A DNA stretch of 64,000 bases, from assembly GCA_021741155.1 (NCBI GenBank), contig JAIOYP010000004.1, positions 78,371-142,370 on the forward strand, given 5' to 3'. The notes beneath the pieces are model-generated. The model was given only the letters and a program-made list of their open reading frames with translations. It was not told the DNA's origin and made no database searches. The DNA is from Flavobacteriales bacterium. GTDB taxonomy: Bacteria > Bacteroidota > Bacteroidia > UBA10329. Positions 37,296-47,460 of the stretch are shown here, piece after piece. The translations under genes were made by a program, and so were the position numbers. Numbering within the stretch: position 1 is the stretch's first letter; each line of letters starts with the position of its first letter.

Positions 37296-38495
37296 ATGCC
37301 AAGAATCCTCAGAATAGCCAACCGCTTTAACCTAGGCGGGCCAACATTTAATGTGGCCTATTTGACAAAATATCTCCCTGACGATTACGAAACGTTATTG
37401 ATTGGAGGTGATAAGGAAGAAAATGAAGCGAGTTCAAGTCATATCCTATCTGATTTAGGAATTACTCCCGTTATCGTTCCTGAAATGCAACGAGAGATTA
37501 GCCTTGGAGTTGATATGGCGGCCTATCGTGCTATTGAAAAAATCATTGACGATTTCAATCCAGATATCGTCCATACACACGCTTCAAAGCCAGGAGCAAT
37601 TGGAAGGTTGGCAGCGCATAACAGAAAGGTTCCTGTTATTGTACACACTTTTCATGGTCACTACTTCCACTCCTATTTTGGAAAGTTAAAGACCAACATG
37701 TTCAAGCAAATTGAGCGGTCATTGGCCAAACGCACATCCAAAATTATTGCCATCAGTGATATTCAGAAGCACGAGTTATCGATTGAACATAAAATTGCTC
37801 CCCCAGATAAGTTTGAAGTGATTCCCTTAGGATTCGACTTAGATAGATTTAGAACAGACACAGACTCAAAACGAACAGCTTTTCGAAAGGAATTCAATAT
37901 TCAGGAATATGAAGTTGCTATTGGGATTATTGGCCGTTTGGTAGATGTAAAAGACCACAAGTATTTTCTCAGATTGGTAAAAAATGTACTGGATAAAACA
38001 TCCAAAAAAGTCCGCTTTTTCATCGTTGGAGATGGCGAAATGCGACAAGAGCTAGAAGCATATTGCACCGAATTGAACATCCAATTCAATGCTTTTCCAG
38101 CTTATCAACCTTCCAGCGCACCGCTTACCTTCTGTTCTTGGAGAACCGATATTGACCAGATTAATGCTGGATTGGATGTAGTAGTCTTAACGTCCAAAAA
38201 CGAAGGAACCCCAGTTAGCCTTATCGAAGCACAAGCAAGCGGAACGCCTGTTATTTCGACAAACGTTGGTGGCGTTGAAAACGTGGTAGAACATGGAAAA
38301 ACAGGACTTTTAGCTGAGTTTTCCGATGAAGCAAAAATGACCGAACACCTTCTTACTCTCATTGAAGATGAAAATCTGAGAATACTGATGTCAAAAAACG
38401 GATGGGAGCATGTGGGTGAGCGTTTCCACTATACCCAATTGACAAATAATATGGACAGGCTTTATCGTTCCCTACTAAACCAAGGCCAATTTTGA
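37296..38495 (+). CDS. Glycosyltransferase family 4 (GT-B fold)
   Basis: 399 residues. The N-terminal Rossmann domain begins MPRILRIANRFNLGGPTFNV, the usual acceptor-side glycine loop, and has DIVHTHASKPGAIGRLAA. The C-terminal nucleotide-sugar domain has VAIGIIGRLVDVKDH, FFIVGDGEMRQELE and the donor motif TSKNEGTPVSLIEAQASGTPVISTN (EGxPxxxxEA). It transfers a hexose or related sugar to a lipid-linked chain in the cytoplasm. It is directly downstream of asnB with a three-base gap, so they are coexpressed. It is the only clear glycosyltransferase in the locus, so others must lie elsewhere. Confidence 0.9.
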   Translation: MPRILRIANRFNLGGPTFNVAYLTKYLPDDYETLLIGGDKEENEASSSHILSDLGITPVIVPEMQREISLGVDMAAYRAIEKIIDDFNPDIVHTHASKPGAIGRLAAHNRKVPVIVHTFHGHYFHSYFGKLKTNMFKQIERSLAKRTSKIIAISDIQKHELSIEHKIAPPDKFEVIPLGFDLDRFRTDTDSKRTAFRKEFNIQEYEVAIGIIGRLVDVKDHKYFLRLVKNVLDKTSKKVRFFIVGDGEMRQELEAYCTELNIQFNAFPAYQPSSAPLTFCSWRTDIDQINAGLDVVVLTSKNEGTPVSLIEAQASGTPVISTNVGGVENVVEHGKTGLLAEFSDEAKMTEHLLTLIEDENLRILMSKNGWEHVGERFHYTQLTNNMDRLYRSLLNQGQF

Positions 38496-38517
38496 ACTTA
38501 ATCTTGGATAATTCGAT

Positions 38518-38525
38518 TAATTTTG
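38518..38525 (+). promoter_or_regulatory. Candidate -7 box for the export genes
   Basis: TAATTTTG matches TAnnTTTG and lies 18 bases before the wza-like ATG. A TTG is found 23 bases upstream of the box, slightly beyond the usual spacing. Confidence 0.4.
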
Positions 38526-38543
38526 CACAAACCCATACATTGA

Positions 38544-39305
38544 ATGCGGATTAGGGTACTATTCTTATTACTTCTTGTTTCATTAAGCTCTTGCGATAAG
38601 TACCTGAATAGAAGCCTCATGCTTCGTACAGGAAAGGATTATCCGTATTCAACCTTTCCCGAGGTTCAAGACAAAGAGTACCGACTGGCAGCTGATGACA
38701 GAATTGCTGTTCGAATGTTCACCAATGATGGTTCAGGACTCATCAACGTGGCGGCCGGAAGCAACGTAATGGTCGGAGGCGGCACAACACTTGATATAAA
38801 AATTGAATCAGACGGATTTTCTAAACTCCCCTTATTTGGCCGTCTATACTTAGAAGGATTGACCATCCGACAAGCAGAAATGCTCATCGAAGACAAATTC
38901 TCAGAATTCTACAATAACCCTTTTGTCCTTTTGGAAGTAAGCAACAAACGGGTGATGATTTTTGCTGGAAGCAACACCTCTGTTGTTACTCTCGAAAATG
39001 ATAATACCACGCTTTTTGAAGTATTAGCAATGACAGGTGGCGTACCAGAAGAGGGCAAAGCAGATAGGATTAAACTTATTAGAGGAGAACTAAAAAACCC
39101 AGAGGTTTATCTGATTGACCTTTCGACTCTTTATGGTATGAAAAACGCAAACCTTGTTCTTCAAGCAAACGATATTATTTATATCGAAACAAGGAAGGGG
39201 CACGTACGAAAAGTATTACTTGAAATTGCGCCATATCTGGCAATACTTACCACCATCACCAGCACCATTGCCATCGTAACACAAGTAAGAGCCATTGGAA
39301 AGTGA
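38544..39305 (+). CDS. Polysaccharide export lipoprotein (Wza-like)
   Basis: 253 residues. The signal with lipobox LLLVSLSSC (Cys at about 17) gives an outer-membrane lipoprotein. The Poly_export domain is RLAADDRIAVRMFTNDGSG, then LDIKIESDGFSKLPLFGRLY and GLTIRQAEMLIEDKF (about 45-130). One SLBB-like segment follows (VMIFAGSNTSVVTLENDN). A C-terminal hydrophobic helix (YLAILTTITSTIAIVTQV) corresponds to the outer-membrane helix of Wza. It is shorter than E. coli Wza. It overlaps the Wzc-like kinase by about ten bases, which is its expected partner. Confidence 0.9.
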   Translation: MRIRVLFLLLLVSLSSCDKYLNRSLMLRTGKDYPYSTFPEVQDKEYRLAADDRIAVRMFTNDGSGLINVAAGSNVMVGGGTTLDIKIESDGFSKLPLFGRLYLEGLTIRQAEMLIEDKFSEFYNNPFVLLEVSNKRVMIFAGSNTSVVTLENDNTTLFEVLAMTGGVPEEGKADRIKLIRGELKNPEVYLIDLSTLYGMKNANLVLQANDIIYIETRKGHVRKVLLEIAPYLAILTTITSTIAIVTQVRAIGK

Positions 39306-41736
39306 TAACAAAAAAATATCAGGAATAAACGATGAGTTCGACCTTGGACTGCTCATCTCGATAATCAGAAGCAGTCTTCTGCCTACGCTTCTGATTTTTG
39401 GAACCTTTGCGCTAGGAGCTTACTTCTATCTAAAGTATACACAGCCAGTTTATCTTTCTGAAGCTACTGTTCAATTGGGTCAAGATTCAAGAACAAATGC
39501 GCTTCTGCAATCTACCAATATTCATGAACAAACCATTCATCAGGAGATTGAGTTGCTTCGCTCACCTGTTTCTATTGGTGAATCATTATCCAAATTACCG
39601 TTGGATGTTAGTTACATGGTAAAAGGAGAAATTCTTAGTTCCGAACTATACAAAACATGTCCTTTTAAGATTTACTACGAAGTACTTAATCCTGCCATTT
39701 ACAAACAAGAAATAGCCTTTCATTTCAACGATAATTACGGATTTAGTATTGAGTATTCTGTTAATGGTCAGTTGGTCGGGTTGGAAGGCACTCTCTTGGA
39801 CACAATCAAAACCAATGACATCAAGCTAAAGGTTTCAATTCTTGACTATCAACGAATTTTGGAAAATCAAAACACGCAGGAAAATCAATTTTTTGTAATT
39901 CTGAATAGTCCCGAACAGATTCTTAACACTTACCAATCAAAATTAACGGTTGACATTCTTAACGATTTTGCCAAAACGATTAACATAAAACTTAGAGATA
40001 ATAACGCCCGAAAGGCTCAAGAAATCGTCAACACAGTTTCGAAAGATTTCATAAGCAATGACGTAGTGAGAAAGCAGGAATCTGCCAACAGCATCCTTCA
40101 ATTCATTGACGAACAATTAGCCAAGATTTACGACCGGTTGTATGAGTCTGAGACTACCATTCAACAATTTAGAAAAGACCATCAAATTGATGATTCTAAA
40201 GGTTACGAACTGCAAAAATTACCATCGGTTGATTCAAGAGTAGAAACTCTAGAGGATGAGTTAATAAGCCTTGGCGTAGAACACAAGGTTTTGTCTGAGG
40301 TAGAAACGGAAATCAATGAAAATAAAAACCTTGATGTTTACCGGCTGGTCTCGCTTTTAGCAGGTTCTGAATACGAGGGTATCATCGCCAAGTCGCTAAC
40401 AAACCTGCAAGAACTCCTACTTCAAAAGGAACAAATGCTGTACGTGGTCAAAGAAGGAAGTGATCAGGTAAAAGCGCTTACATATCAAATTGATATTCAG
40501 AAAAAGTTAATCGTAGAAAGTTTGACATCTGTTAGGCTCAACATCGATAGCCAAATCGATCAGATTACTAAGCAACTGAACATTTATAACATTCGATCTA
40601 GAGATAAAGGGCAAAATTATGACCAGATTGAGTATTCAAGACTACTCAGAATTGCGAAGGTTAACGAAAGCTTTTACAACACGCTGGTTGACAGAAAAGC
40701 AGAGTACTCAATATCTAAGGCTGGGTATGTTTCGACCAATCGGATTCTAAGAGAAGCAAGCGAACCAGTTTCGCCAATTTTCCCAGATAAAAACGGAGTG
40801 ATTACGATTTGTTTTTTGGCGGCCTTACTGTTGAGTATATCTATTATTCTTATACGTTATCTGTTGTTCAACGACATCATGACTGTTAGAGATATTGCAA
40901 GACACAGCTCAGTATCCATTCTTGGTGTGGTACCCAAGTATAAAAAAGACATCCCCAACTCTCAACTCCTTGTAGACAAGAATCCGAAGTCAATGATTTC
41001 TGAATCATTCCGAGCCTTGAGGTCTAACCTAAAGTACATCATCACGTATGGTGAAGGCCCAAAAGTGATTTCAATTACTTCAACCATTTCTGGCGAGGGA
41101 AAAACCTTTGTTGCTATTAACCTTGGTGGTATCATTGCTTACACAGGAAGCAAGGTTATCATCCTTGACCTTGACATGAGGAAGCCGAAAATTCACCTTG
41201 GTTTCAATGTTGAAAATGACCTTGGCATGAGTACTTTACTAATTGGGCAAGATCAAGTTGCAAGTTGCATCCGATCAAGTGCTTTGGACAACCTTGATTT
41301 CATTACAGCAGGACCAATACCTCCTAACCCATCCGAGTTGATTCTAAACAAACGAATGGATTTGATCTTAGATGAATTGAAGACCAGATATGACTATATC
41401 ATTATTGACAATCCGCCATGTGGATTGGTAACCGATGGTATTGAAAACATGCAGAAGGCAGATTATCCAATTTATATTTGCCGTTCGAACTATTCTAAAA
41501 AGCCGTTTGTTGAAAACATAAACAGGCTAATAACAGATAACAACATCAAAAACCTTTGTGTTGTACTTAATGGATTGGAACATCAAAATTCTAAATACGG
41601 CTATGGTTATGGATATGGCTATGGTTACGGATATGGTTACGGATATGGTTACGGATATGGTTACGGATATGGTTATTATGAAGAAGATAGTGAAATTGAA
41701 AATGGAAATTTCATTCAGCGATTTCTAAACAGGTAA
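39295..41736 (+). CDS. Wzc-like polysaccharide co-polymerase and BY-kinase with Gly-Tyr tail
   Basis: 813 residues from a TTG overlapping the upstream gene; no in-frame ATG exists nearby. A first transmembrane helix (about 22-45) is followed by a Wzz periplasmic domain, long coiled coils (about 250-460), a GNVR-like region with APVSPIFPDKNG form (EPVSPIFPDKNG) and a second transmembrane helix (about 500-520). The cytoplasmic tyrosine kinase has Walker A TISGEGKTFVAIN (about 600), Walker A' VIILDLDMRKPK and Walker B YIIIDNPP. The C-terminal tail, normally a short tyrosine cluster, is here a 28-residue Gly-Tyr run (768-795) with 15 tyrosines, followed by an acidic end. Cycling of tail phosphorylation controls chain length in studied Wzc proteins. 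Confidence 0.92.
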   Translation: MESDNKKISGINDEFDLGLLISIIRSSLLPTLLIFGTFALGAYFYLKYTQPVYLSEATVQLGQDSRTNALLQSTNIHEQTIHQEIELLRSPVSIGESLSKLPLDVSYMVKGEILSSELYKTCPFKIYYEVLNPAIYKQEIAFHFNDNYGFSIEYSVNGQLVGLEGTLLDTIKTNDIKLKVSILDYQRILENQNTQENQFFVILNSPEQILNTYQSKLTVDILNDFAKTINIKLRDNNARKAQEIVNTVSKDFISNDVVRKQESANSILQFIDEQLAKIYDRLYESETTIQQFRKDHQIDDSKGYELQKLPSVDSRVETLEDELISLGVEHKVLSEVETEINENKNLDVYRLVSLLAGSEYEGIIAKSLTNLQELLLQKEQMLYVVKEGSDQVKALTYQIDIQKKLIVESLTSVRLNIDSQIDQITKQLNIYNIRSRDKGQNYDQIEYSRLLRIAKVNESFYNTLVDRKAEYSISKAGYVSTNRILREASEPVSPIFPDKNGVITICFLAALLLSISIILIRYLLFNDIMTVRDIARHSSVSILGVVPKYKKDIPNSQLLVDKNPKSMISESFRALRSNLKYIITYGEGPKVISITSTISGEGKTFVAINLGGIIAYTGSKVIILDLDMRKPKIHLGFNVENDLGMSTLLIGQDQVASCIRSSALDNLDFITAGPIPPNPSELILNKRMDLILDELKTRYDYIIIDNPPCGLVTDGIENMQKADYPIYICRSNYSKKPFVENINRLITDNNIKNLCVVLNGLEHQNSKYGYGYGYGYGYGYGYGYGYGYGYGYGYYEEDSEIENGNFIQRFLNR
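41596..41679 (+). repeat. Coding tandem repeat encoding the Gly-Tyr tail
   Basis: 84 bases of GGN-TAY codons, including perfect 12-base units TATGGTTACGGA. Repeat-length slippage would change the number of tyrosines by pairs without shifting the frame. Confidence 0.93.
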
Positions 41737-41748
41737 GACAGTTTGCTT

Positions 41749-42291
41749 ATGAAGCTAATTTCAACAGAACTCGAAGGACTTTCCATTATTGAACCAGCTG
41801 TCTATACAGATGCGCGTGGTTACTTTATGGAAGGGTTTAACAAGCATAAGATGAACAAACTTGGCTTAGATATAAATGTGGTTCAAACCAATATATCCGA
41901 ATCATCTAAAGATGTTGTAAGGGGGTTGCATTTCCAAAATCCTCCATTTGGACAAGGCAAATTGATTAGAGTTTTAAAAGGTGCAGTTTTGGATGTTGCT
42001 GTTGACCTGAGAAAAGAATCTCCAACTTACGGCCAGCATTTCTCCATCGAATTATCTGAGGAGAATAAGCTCGCGTTGTGGATTCCAGTTGGTTTTGCGC
42101 ACGGTTTTACTACCCTTATGGATAATACGCTCTTTTATTACGATTGCTCTGAAACCTACCACAAGGAATCTGAAGGCAGTTTGAGGTGGAATGACCCAAA
42201 GTTGAATATTGATTGGGGAGTAGAAAATCCGATTTTGTCGGATAAAGACGCAAGTGCACCTTTGTTTAAAGACTTCAAATCTCAGTTTTAG
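41749..42291 (+). CDS. rfbC: dTDP-4-dehydrorhamnose 3,5-epimerase
   Basis: 180 residues from the ATG at 41749. It belongs to the cupin family that makes dTDP-4-keto-L-rhamnose. Seen are IIEPAVYTDARGYFMEGFN, VQTNISESSKDVVRGLHFQ with the catalytic His (about 63), GKLIRVLKGAVLDVAVDLR and WIPVGFAHGFTTL. rfbA, rfbB and rfbD are not in the window, so they must be elsewhere, or the enzyme acts on a related dTDP sugar. It follows the Wzc-like gene by 12 bases and belongs to the same transcript. Confidence 0.93.
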   Translation: MKLISTELEGLSIIEPAVYTDARGYFMEGFNKHKMNKLGLDINVVQTNISESSKDVVRGLHFQNPPFGQGKLIRVLKGAVLDVAVDLRKESPTYGQHFSIELSEENKLALWIPVGFAHGFTTLMDNTLFYYDCSETYHKESEGSLRWNDPKLNIDWGVENPILSDKDASAPLFKDFKSQF

Positions 42292-42303
42292 TAGTTTAAA
42301 CGT

Positions 42304-43395
42304 ATGTTAAAATTGACCTCCGACCAAGTTCTTTGGATATATGTTGCATTTACAATATGCGCCACGCTTTTCTCTTTTCTTATAAATGGGTTGTTTCTTA
42401 AATTCTCGAGAACACTTGGTGTAAAAGACCAAACGGAAAGCATGGTAAGATGGAGTACTTCAAAACCAGCATTTGGTGGAATCTCCTTCTATATAATGTT
42501 CCTATTTGCAATAGCGTGTTATTCCATCCTTTTTGAAGCAGTTACACTGGACAAGGAGAATGACGTTGTAAGATTCCTTGGAATCATGGCTGCCTGTTCA
42601 CTGGGTTTTATTGTCGGATTGGCAGATGATGCATACAACACAAAACCATTCTTGAAATTCTTTGCACAGTTCAGCAGTGCCATTATTCTTATTGCCACTG
42701 GCACATGCATCAACATTTCTGGAATAACCGTCATTGATTATTCGCTCACTATTCTTTGGGTGGTTGGATTGATGAATTCCATTAATATGTTAGATAACAT
42801 GGACGGCATTACCACAACGGTATCGATTTCGGTGATTCTAGCCGCACTGTACATGATATGTGCAAGAGGCGAGGTCATGAGCATCTATTTTATCACGCTT
42901 CTTGGTGTATTGGCTGGCTTGCTTGGATTTCTCTATTACAATTGGAATCCATCAAAAATGTACATGGGAGACACTGGAAGTCAGTTTTTGGGTGTCTTTC
43001 TCGCAGCTATAGGTATTCTCTATTTGTGGAACGGACATGCGGAGCCTGACTTCCGCATTCAAACAAAACAGTTCATTGTAGCGTTATTGGTATTCATTGT
43101 ACCAATTATTGACACAACAACCGTGACAATCAATAGGCTTCTTAAAGGACAATCACCATTTGTAGGGGGCAAGGATCACACCACTCATCACCTTTCCTAT
43201 TTAGGATTGAGCGACCGTCAGGTTGCGCTCACCTTCTTCGGTTTATCATTCCTTTCTGTTGTGTTTTTGATAATTATTGACAGATTCATCCTCAACTGGG
43301 AATACATACATTTTGGATTGTTCCTAGCTTATTTCTTAGTTCTGTTCGGTTTTCTATTCGGCATTACCAGAGTAAACAAGGCAAGAGAGAAATAA
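42304..43395 (+). CDS. Undecaprenyl-phosphate sugar-1-phosphate transferase (WecA/MraY family)
   Basis: 363 residues, about ten to eleven membrane helices. It loads the first sugar phosphate on undecaprenyl phosphate to start glycan assembly. Family motifs are GGISFYIMFL, GLADDAYNTKPFLKFFAQ (DDxxNT..K), SINMLDNMDGI (NxxDGxDG-like), YMGDTGSQFLG and the cytoplasmic His loop FVGGKDHTTHHLSYLGL. It is the likely initiating enzyme of this locus. Its sugar, probably an N-acetylhexosamine, cannot be fixed. It is 12 bases after rfbC. Confidence 0.9.
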   Translation: MLKLTSDQVLWIYVAFTICATLFSFLINGLFLKFSRTLGVKDQTESMVRWSTSKPAFGGISFYIMFLFAIACYSILFEAVTLDKENDVVRFLGIMAACSLGFIVGLADDAYNTKPFLKFFAQFSSAIILIATGTCINISGITVIDYSLTILWVVGLMNSINMLDNMDGITTTVSISVILAALYMICARGEVMSIYFITLLGVLAGLLGFLYYNWNPSKMYMGDTGSQFLGVFLAAIGILYLWNGHAEPDFRIQTKQFIVALLVFIVPIIDTTTVTINRLLKGQSPFVGGKDHTTHHLSYLGLSDRQVALTFFGLSFLSVVFLIIIDRFILNWEYIHFGLFLAYFLVLFGFLFGITRVNKAREK

Positions 43396-43403
43396 ATCTT
43401 TTT

Positions 43404-44426
43404 ATGGAAATCAAAAAAAGATATCGCTTAACCGGCATCGTATTACTAGCCATTTCCGTTCTTGTTGGGTTTGAGATTTTCATATTCTCAAGTAATGACC
43501 ATCGGAACGAAGACCAGACTTTTCAGGACAAGTTCAATGAAGATTACAGAGTCTATAGCATTGTGATGCCTGAGAAGTTGGACTTCTGTGGTGAGAAAGT
43601 TCCACTAATTAATGAAGATGTCTACGAACGAATGGACCGCGAACTGTTGGTCAACGCTTATTGGCAATCGAACAGTTTGCTCTATCACAAACGAGCTAAC
43701 AAATGGTTTCCGATAATCGAACCAATCCTAAAAAAGAACGGTGTTCCTGATGATTTCAAATACTTAGCATTGGTAGAGAGCGGACTGATGAACATGGTTT
43801 CACCATCAGGTGCCGTTGGATTTTGGCAATTGCTCAAAGCCACAGGCGAACAATACGGACTTGAGGTGAATGAGGTTGTTGATGAGCGTTACAGTGTAGT
43901 AAAATCAACCGAGGCTGCCTGTAAATACCTGAAGGAGGCTCATGGCCGTTATGGCAACTGGACCTTGGCTGCTGCCAGTTACAATATGGGCATGAGCGGA
44001 GTGGACCGTCAACTGAAGCGACAGGAAGTGGGCGATTATTACGACCTTCTCTTGAATGACGAAACCAGCCGCTATGTATTCAGAGTGCTTGCTGCCAAAG
44101 AGATTCACGAGAATCCAACGAAATATGGATTCCATTACCGATTGAAAGATCTTTATAGACCACAGGAAACATATACGCTGAAAGTAGATACGGCCATTCA
44201 GGATCTCGTTCTGTTTGCCAGGGCGAAAAAGGTCAATTACAAGATTCTCAAGATTTTCAATCCGTGGCTACGCGATAGCTTTCTCACCAATAAATCTGGA
44301 AAAGGATATGAGATACTTCTTCCTAGGTCGGGGTATTCCGATTTTAGCTCCACCGAGATTGAAGTTGTTTTGGACAGCCTGAAACCTGCTCAGGATACAC
44401 TGCAGTTGCAGAAAGGTGATGAGTGA
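43404..44426 (+). CDS. Membrane-anchored lytic transglycosylase (SLT/MltD-like)
   Basis: 340 residues. An N-terminal helix (LTGIVLLAISVLVGFEIFIF, 10-29) anchors it in the membrane with a periplasmic body. The transglycosylase domain (about 105-250) has the catalytic Glu in YLALVESGLMN, then SGAVGFWQLLKATGEQYGL and AAASYNMGMSGVDRQL. It cleaves the MurNAc-GlcNAc bond. No complete LysM repeat is seen after it; a short LPRSGYSDF segment may be a relic. Its position after the glycan genes fits opening of the wall for export machinery. It overlaps uvrA by eight bases. Confidence 0.88.
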   Translation: MEIKKRYRLTGIVLLAISVLVGFEIFIFSSNDHRNEDQTFQDKFNEDYRVYSIVMPEKLDFCGEKVPLINEDVYERMDRELLVNAYWQSNSLLYHKRANKWFPIIEPILKKNGVPDDFKYLALVESGLMNMVSPSGAVGFWQLLKATGEQYGLEVNEVVDERYSVVKSTEAACKYLKEAHGRYGNWTLAAASYNMGMSGVDRQLKRQEVGDYYDLLLNDETSRYVFRVLAAKEIHENPTKYGFHYRLKDLYRPQETYTLKVDTAIQDLVLFARAKKVNYKILKIFNPWLRDSFLTNKSGKGYEILLPRSGYSDFSSTEIEVVLDSLKPAQDTLQLQKGDE

Positions 44427-47268
44427 AACCCCAGAAAGCCAAGACAACTTTCTAGAGGTTTACGGTGCACGGGTTCATAACCTGAAGAACATCGATATTA
44501 AAATTCCGCGCGATAGTTTGGTAGTAATTACAGGACTGAGCGGCAGCGGAAAATCTTCCCTTGCATTCGATACGATTTACGCTGAAGGCCAAAGACGATA
44601 CATAGAAACCTTTGCTTCGTATGCCCGCCAATTTCTTGGAACGTTGGAAAGACCTGATGTAGATAACATTACAGGACTAAGCCCCGTTATTGCCATTGAA
44701 CAGAAATCGACCAACCGCAGCCCACGCTCCACAGTTGGAACCGTGACTGAGATTTATGACCTTGTTCGTCTTCTATTTGCACGTGCTGGTGTGGCAGACA
44801 GCTACAATACGGGCGAGAAAATGGTGAAGTATTCGGATGAGGAGATTATCCGCATCATTAAGAATGACCTTGCAGAAAGGAAGCTGCTCATCCTTGCCCC
44901 TATCATCAAAGGAAGAAAGGGACACTACAAGGAATTATTTGTGCAGATAATGCGCCAAGGATTTCAAAAGGTGCGGGTGGATGGCAAAATCGTTGACCTC
45001 GATGGCAAACTCCAGCTCGACAGGTATAAAGTGCACGACATTGAAATAGTCATTGATCGCTTGGTTGTTGATTCTAAAAGCACCAAACGCCTTTCCGATT
45101 CGGTGCAGATGGCAATGAAGCACGGCAAAGGTTCTATGATGACCTTAGAGCACGATTCCGATCAAGTTCGCTTCTTTAGTCGGTCGTTGATGTGTCCAAC
45201 AACTGGGATTGCCTACGATGAGCCAGCCCCAAATCTCTTCTCATTCAACTCGCCATACGGTGCGTGCAACAAATGCAACGGATTGGGAACGGTGGCAGAA
45301 ATATCTGTAGATAAAATCATTCCCAACCCAAAGCTTTCCATCGCCCGTGGCGGCATCATTCCTATCGGAGAAGCCAAGAACAATTGGATATTCAATCAGT
45401 TGGAGGCCATTGGCGAGAGGTATGAATTCACACTAAAAGACCCCATTGCCGATATTTCGGAAGAGGCCATGAACGTGATTCTGTATGGCAGCAACGAAGT
45501 TTTCAAGGTGAAAGCAGCCAACTCAAACGCCAGCAGTTATTCGCTTTCGTTTGAAGGGATTGTCAACTTTATTGCGCGACAAAACGATGAAGGCGATAGT
45601 GCCTCATTGGAGAAATGGGCCAGCAGCTTTACGCATTTGATGGCTTGTCCGACTTGCAACGGGGCACGACTCAAGAAGGAAGCATTGCATTTTAGGCTTC
45701 ACGAAAAGAACATTGCAGAGGTTTCTGCATTGGATTTGGGCGAAACCCAGAAATGGTTTAGCCAACTTCCATCAACCTTGGATGAGAAGCAAACCCTCAT
45801 TGCCACCGAAATCATCAAAGAGATTGAGACACGTATTCAATTTCTGTTGGATGTGGGCTTAGATTACCTCTCGCTAGACCGACCCGCCCGTTCGCTTTCG
45901 GGTGGCGAAGCACAGCGAATCCGATTGGCAACGCAGATTGGTTCGCAACTCGTGGGTGTGCTTTATATTTTGGATGAGCCGAGCATCGGCCTTCATCAGC
46001 GAGATAACGAACGCTTGATTGATGCGCTTAAAAAGCTGCGCGATTCAGGCAATTCGGTTATTGTGGTGGAGCACGATAAGGACATGATGGAAGCTGCCGA
46101 CCAGGTGATTGACATTGGCCCCAAGGCTGGCATCCATGGCGGAAGAATTGTGGCGCAGGGCACTGCCAAGGAGCTGCGAGCACAAGATTCGCTTACCGCA
46201 GCATTCCTAAATGGCGGGCATCTTATTCCGTTGAAAACGAAATTCAGAAAAGGAAACGGCAAGAAGCTGGTGCTGAAAGGCGCCACAGGAAACAACCTTA
46301 AAGATGTAGATGCTACCTTCCCGTTAGGAACGTTTATCTGCGTGACGGGCGTTTCGGGCAGCGGCAAATCGACCTTAATAAACGAGACCCTCTACCCTAT
46401 TCTTAACCGAGAAATTTTTAGAGCGCAGCAAGTGCCCATGCCGTACAAAAAAGTGACGGGCGTGGAGCATATAGATAAGGTAATTGCCATTGACCAAAGC
46501 CCTATTGGCCGCACGCCACGCTCCAATCCCGCTACGTACACGGGCGTTTTCTCCGACATTAGAAATCTGTTTGCCAGTGTGCCAGAAGCACAGATTAGAG
46601 GCTACAAACCAGGCCGTTTTTCCTTTAATGTAAAGGGCGGAAGGTGCGAAGAATGTGGTGGCGCAGGTTTAAAAACCATCGAAATGAACTTCTTGCCCGA
46701 TGTGCACATCCAGTGCCCAACGTGCAACAGCAATCGCTACAACCGCGAAACGCTAGAAATTCGCTACAAGGGTAAATCCATTTCAGATGTGCTGGATATG
46801 AATATTGATGAGGCGGTTCAGTTCTTCGAAAACATCCCGTCCATCCTCAAAAAGATACAAACCATACATGATGTAGGCTTGGGCTATATTAAACTGGGCC
46901 AAAGCTCTACTACCCTTTCGGGTGGCGAGGCGCAACGAATTAAACTCGCTTCTGAACTTAGCAAGCGCGATACGGGCAATACGTTTTACATTCTAGATGA
47001 GCCTACTACTGGACTTCACTTCGAAGACATTCGCGTACTGCTCGAAGTATTGAACCAACTGGCCGACCGTGGCAACACGGTTCTAGTTATTGAGCACAAC
47101 ATGGACATCATTCGCAGTGCCGACCATATTATAGATGTGGGCCCTGAGGGCGGCAAACGTGGCGGCACCATTCTCACCACGGGCACACCCACCGAAGTTG
47201 CCAAATTCAAGGGCGGCCACACGGGGTTTCATTTGAAGAAGGAGTTGAAGAGTTTATTAGGGGATTAG
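44419..47268 (+). CDS. uvrA: Excinuclease ABC subunit A
   Basis: 949 residues from the ATG at 44419; a GTG three bases earlier is possible. It is the damage sensor of nucleotide excision repair. There are two ABC modules: Walker [14 protein letters not shown] (about 35) and [13 protein letters not shown] (about 650), and signature [12 protein letters not shown] (about 495) and [12 protein letters not shown] (about 835). Zinc modules are CNKCNGLG and [14 protein letters not shown] in the first half and [11 protein letters not shown]...[15 protein letters not shown] in the second. All parts are intact and of normal length. It overlaps the transglycosylase gene, so it is probably transcribed with the glycan operon, an unusual neighbour. 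A strong terminator follows. Confidence 0.97.
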   Translation: MSETPESQDNFLEVYGARVHNLKNIDIKIPRDSLVVITGLSGSGKSSLAFDTIYAEGQRRYIETFASYARQFLGTLERPDVDNITGLSPVIAIEQKSTNRSPRSTVGTVTEIYDLVRLLFARAGVADSYNTGEKMVKYSDEEIIRIIKNDLAERKLLILAPIIKGRKGHYKELFVQIMRQGFQKVRVDGKIVDLDGKLQLDRYKVHDIEIVIDRLVVDSKSTKRLSDSVQMAMKHGKGSMMTLEHDSDQVRFFSRSLMCPTTGIAYDEPAPNLFSFNSPYGACNKCNGLGTVAEISVDKIIPNPKLSIARGGIIPIGEAKNNWIFNQLEAIGERYEFTLKDPIADISEEAMNVILYGSNEVFKVKAANSNASSYSLSFEGIVNFIARQNDEGDSASLEKWASSFTHLMACPTCNGARLKKEALHFRLHEKNIAEVSALDLGETQKWFSQLPSTLDEKQTLIATEIIKEIETRIQFLLDVGLDYLSLDRPARSLSGGEAQRIRLATQIGSQLVGVLYILDEPSIGLHQRDNERLIDALKKLRDSGNSVIVVEHDKDMMEAADQVIDIGPKAGIHGGRIVAQGTAKELRAQDSLTAAFLNGGHLIPLKTKFRKGNGKKLVLKGATGNNLKDVDATFPLGTFICVTGVSGSGKSTLINETLYPILNREIFRAQQVPMPYKKVTGVEHIDKVIAIDQSPIGRTPRSNPATYTGVFSDIRNLFASVPEAQIRGYKPGRFSFNVKGGRCEECGGAGLKTIEMNFLPDVHIQCPTCNSNRYNRETLEIRYKGKSISDVLDMNIDEAVQFFENIPSILKKIQTIHDVGLGYIKLGQSSTTLSGGEAQRIKLASELSKRDTGNTFYILDEPTTGLHFEDIRVLLEVLNQLADRGNTVLVIEHNMDIIRSADHIIDVGPEGGKRGGTILTTGTPTEVAKFKGGHTGFHLKKELKSLLGD

Positions 47269-47360
47269 CTAATTAGCAGATTAGCAAATGAGGTGGCGTG
47301 TCCGTTTGATTCCCTGAGAGGCTGCCCTGAGTTTTTATCGAAGGGAAGGGGCTTAGGCTA

Positions 47361-47406
47361 AAAGAAACAGCCGCCAACTTCCCAAAGTTGGCGCCTGTTT
47401 CTTTTT
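47361..47406 (+). terminator. Terminator after uvrA
   Basis: A long stem (AAAGAAACAG and CGCCAACTT pairing with AAGTTGGCG and CTGTTTCTTT) has a short loop and ends in TTTTT. It closes the glycan-uvrA unit. Confidence 0.9.
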
Positions 47407-47460
47407 AAATCACAATCCACATAGTGTAAGTATCTAACCTCATCCAGCAGAGAGTTTCCG

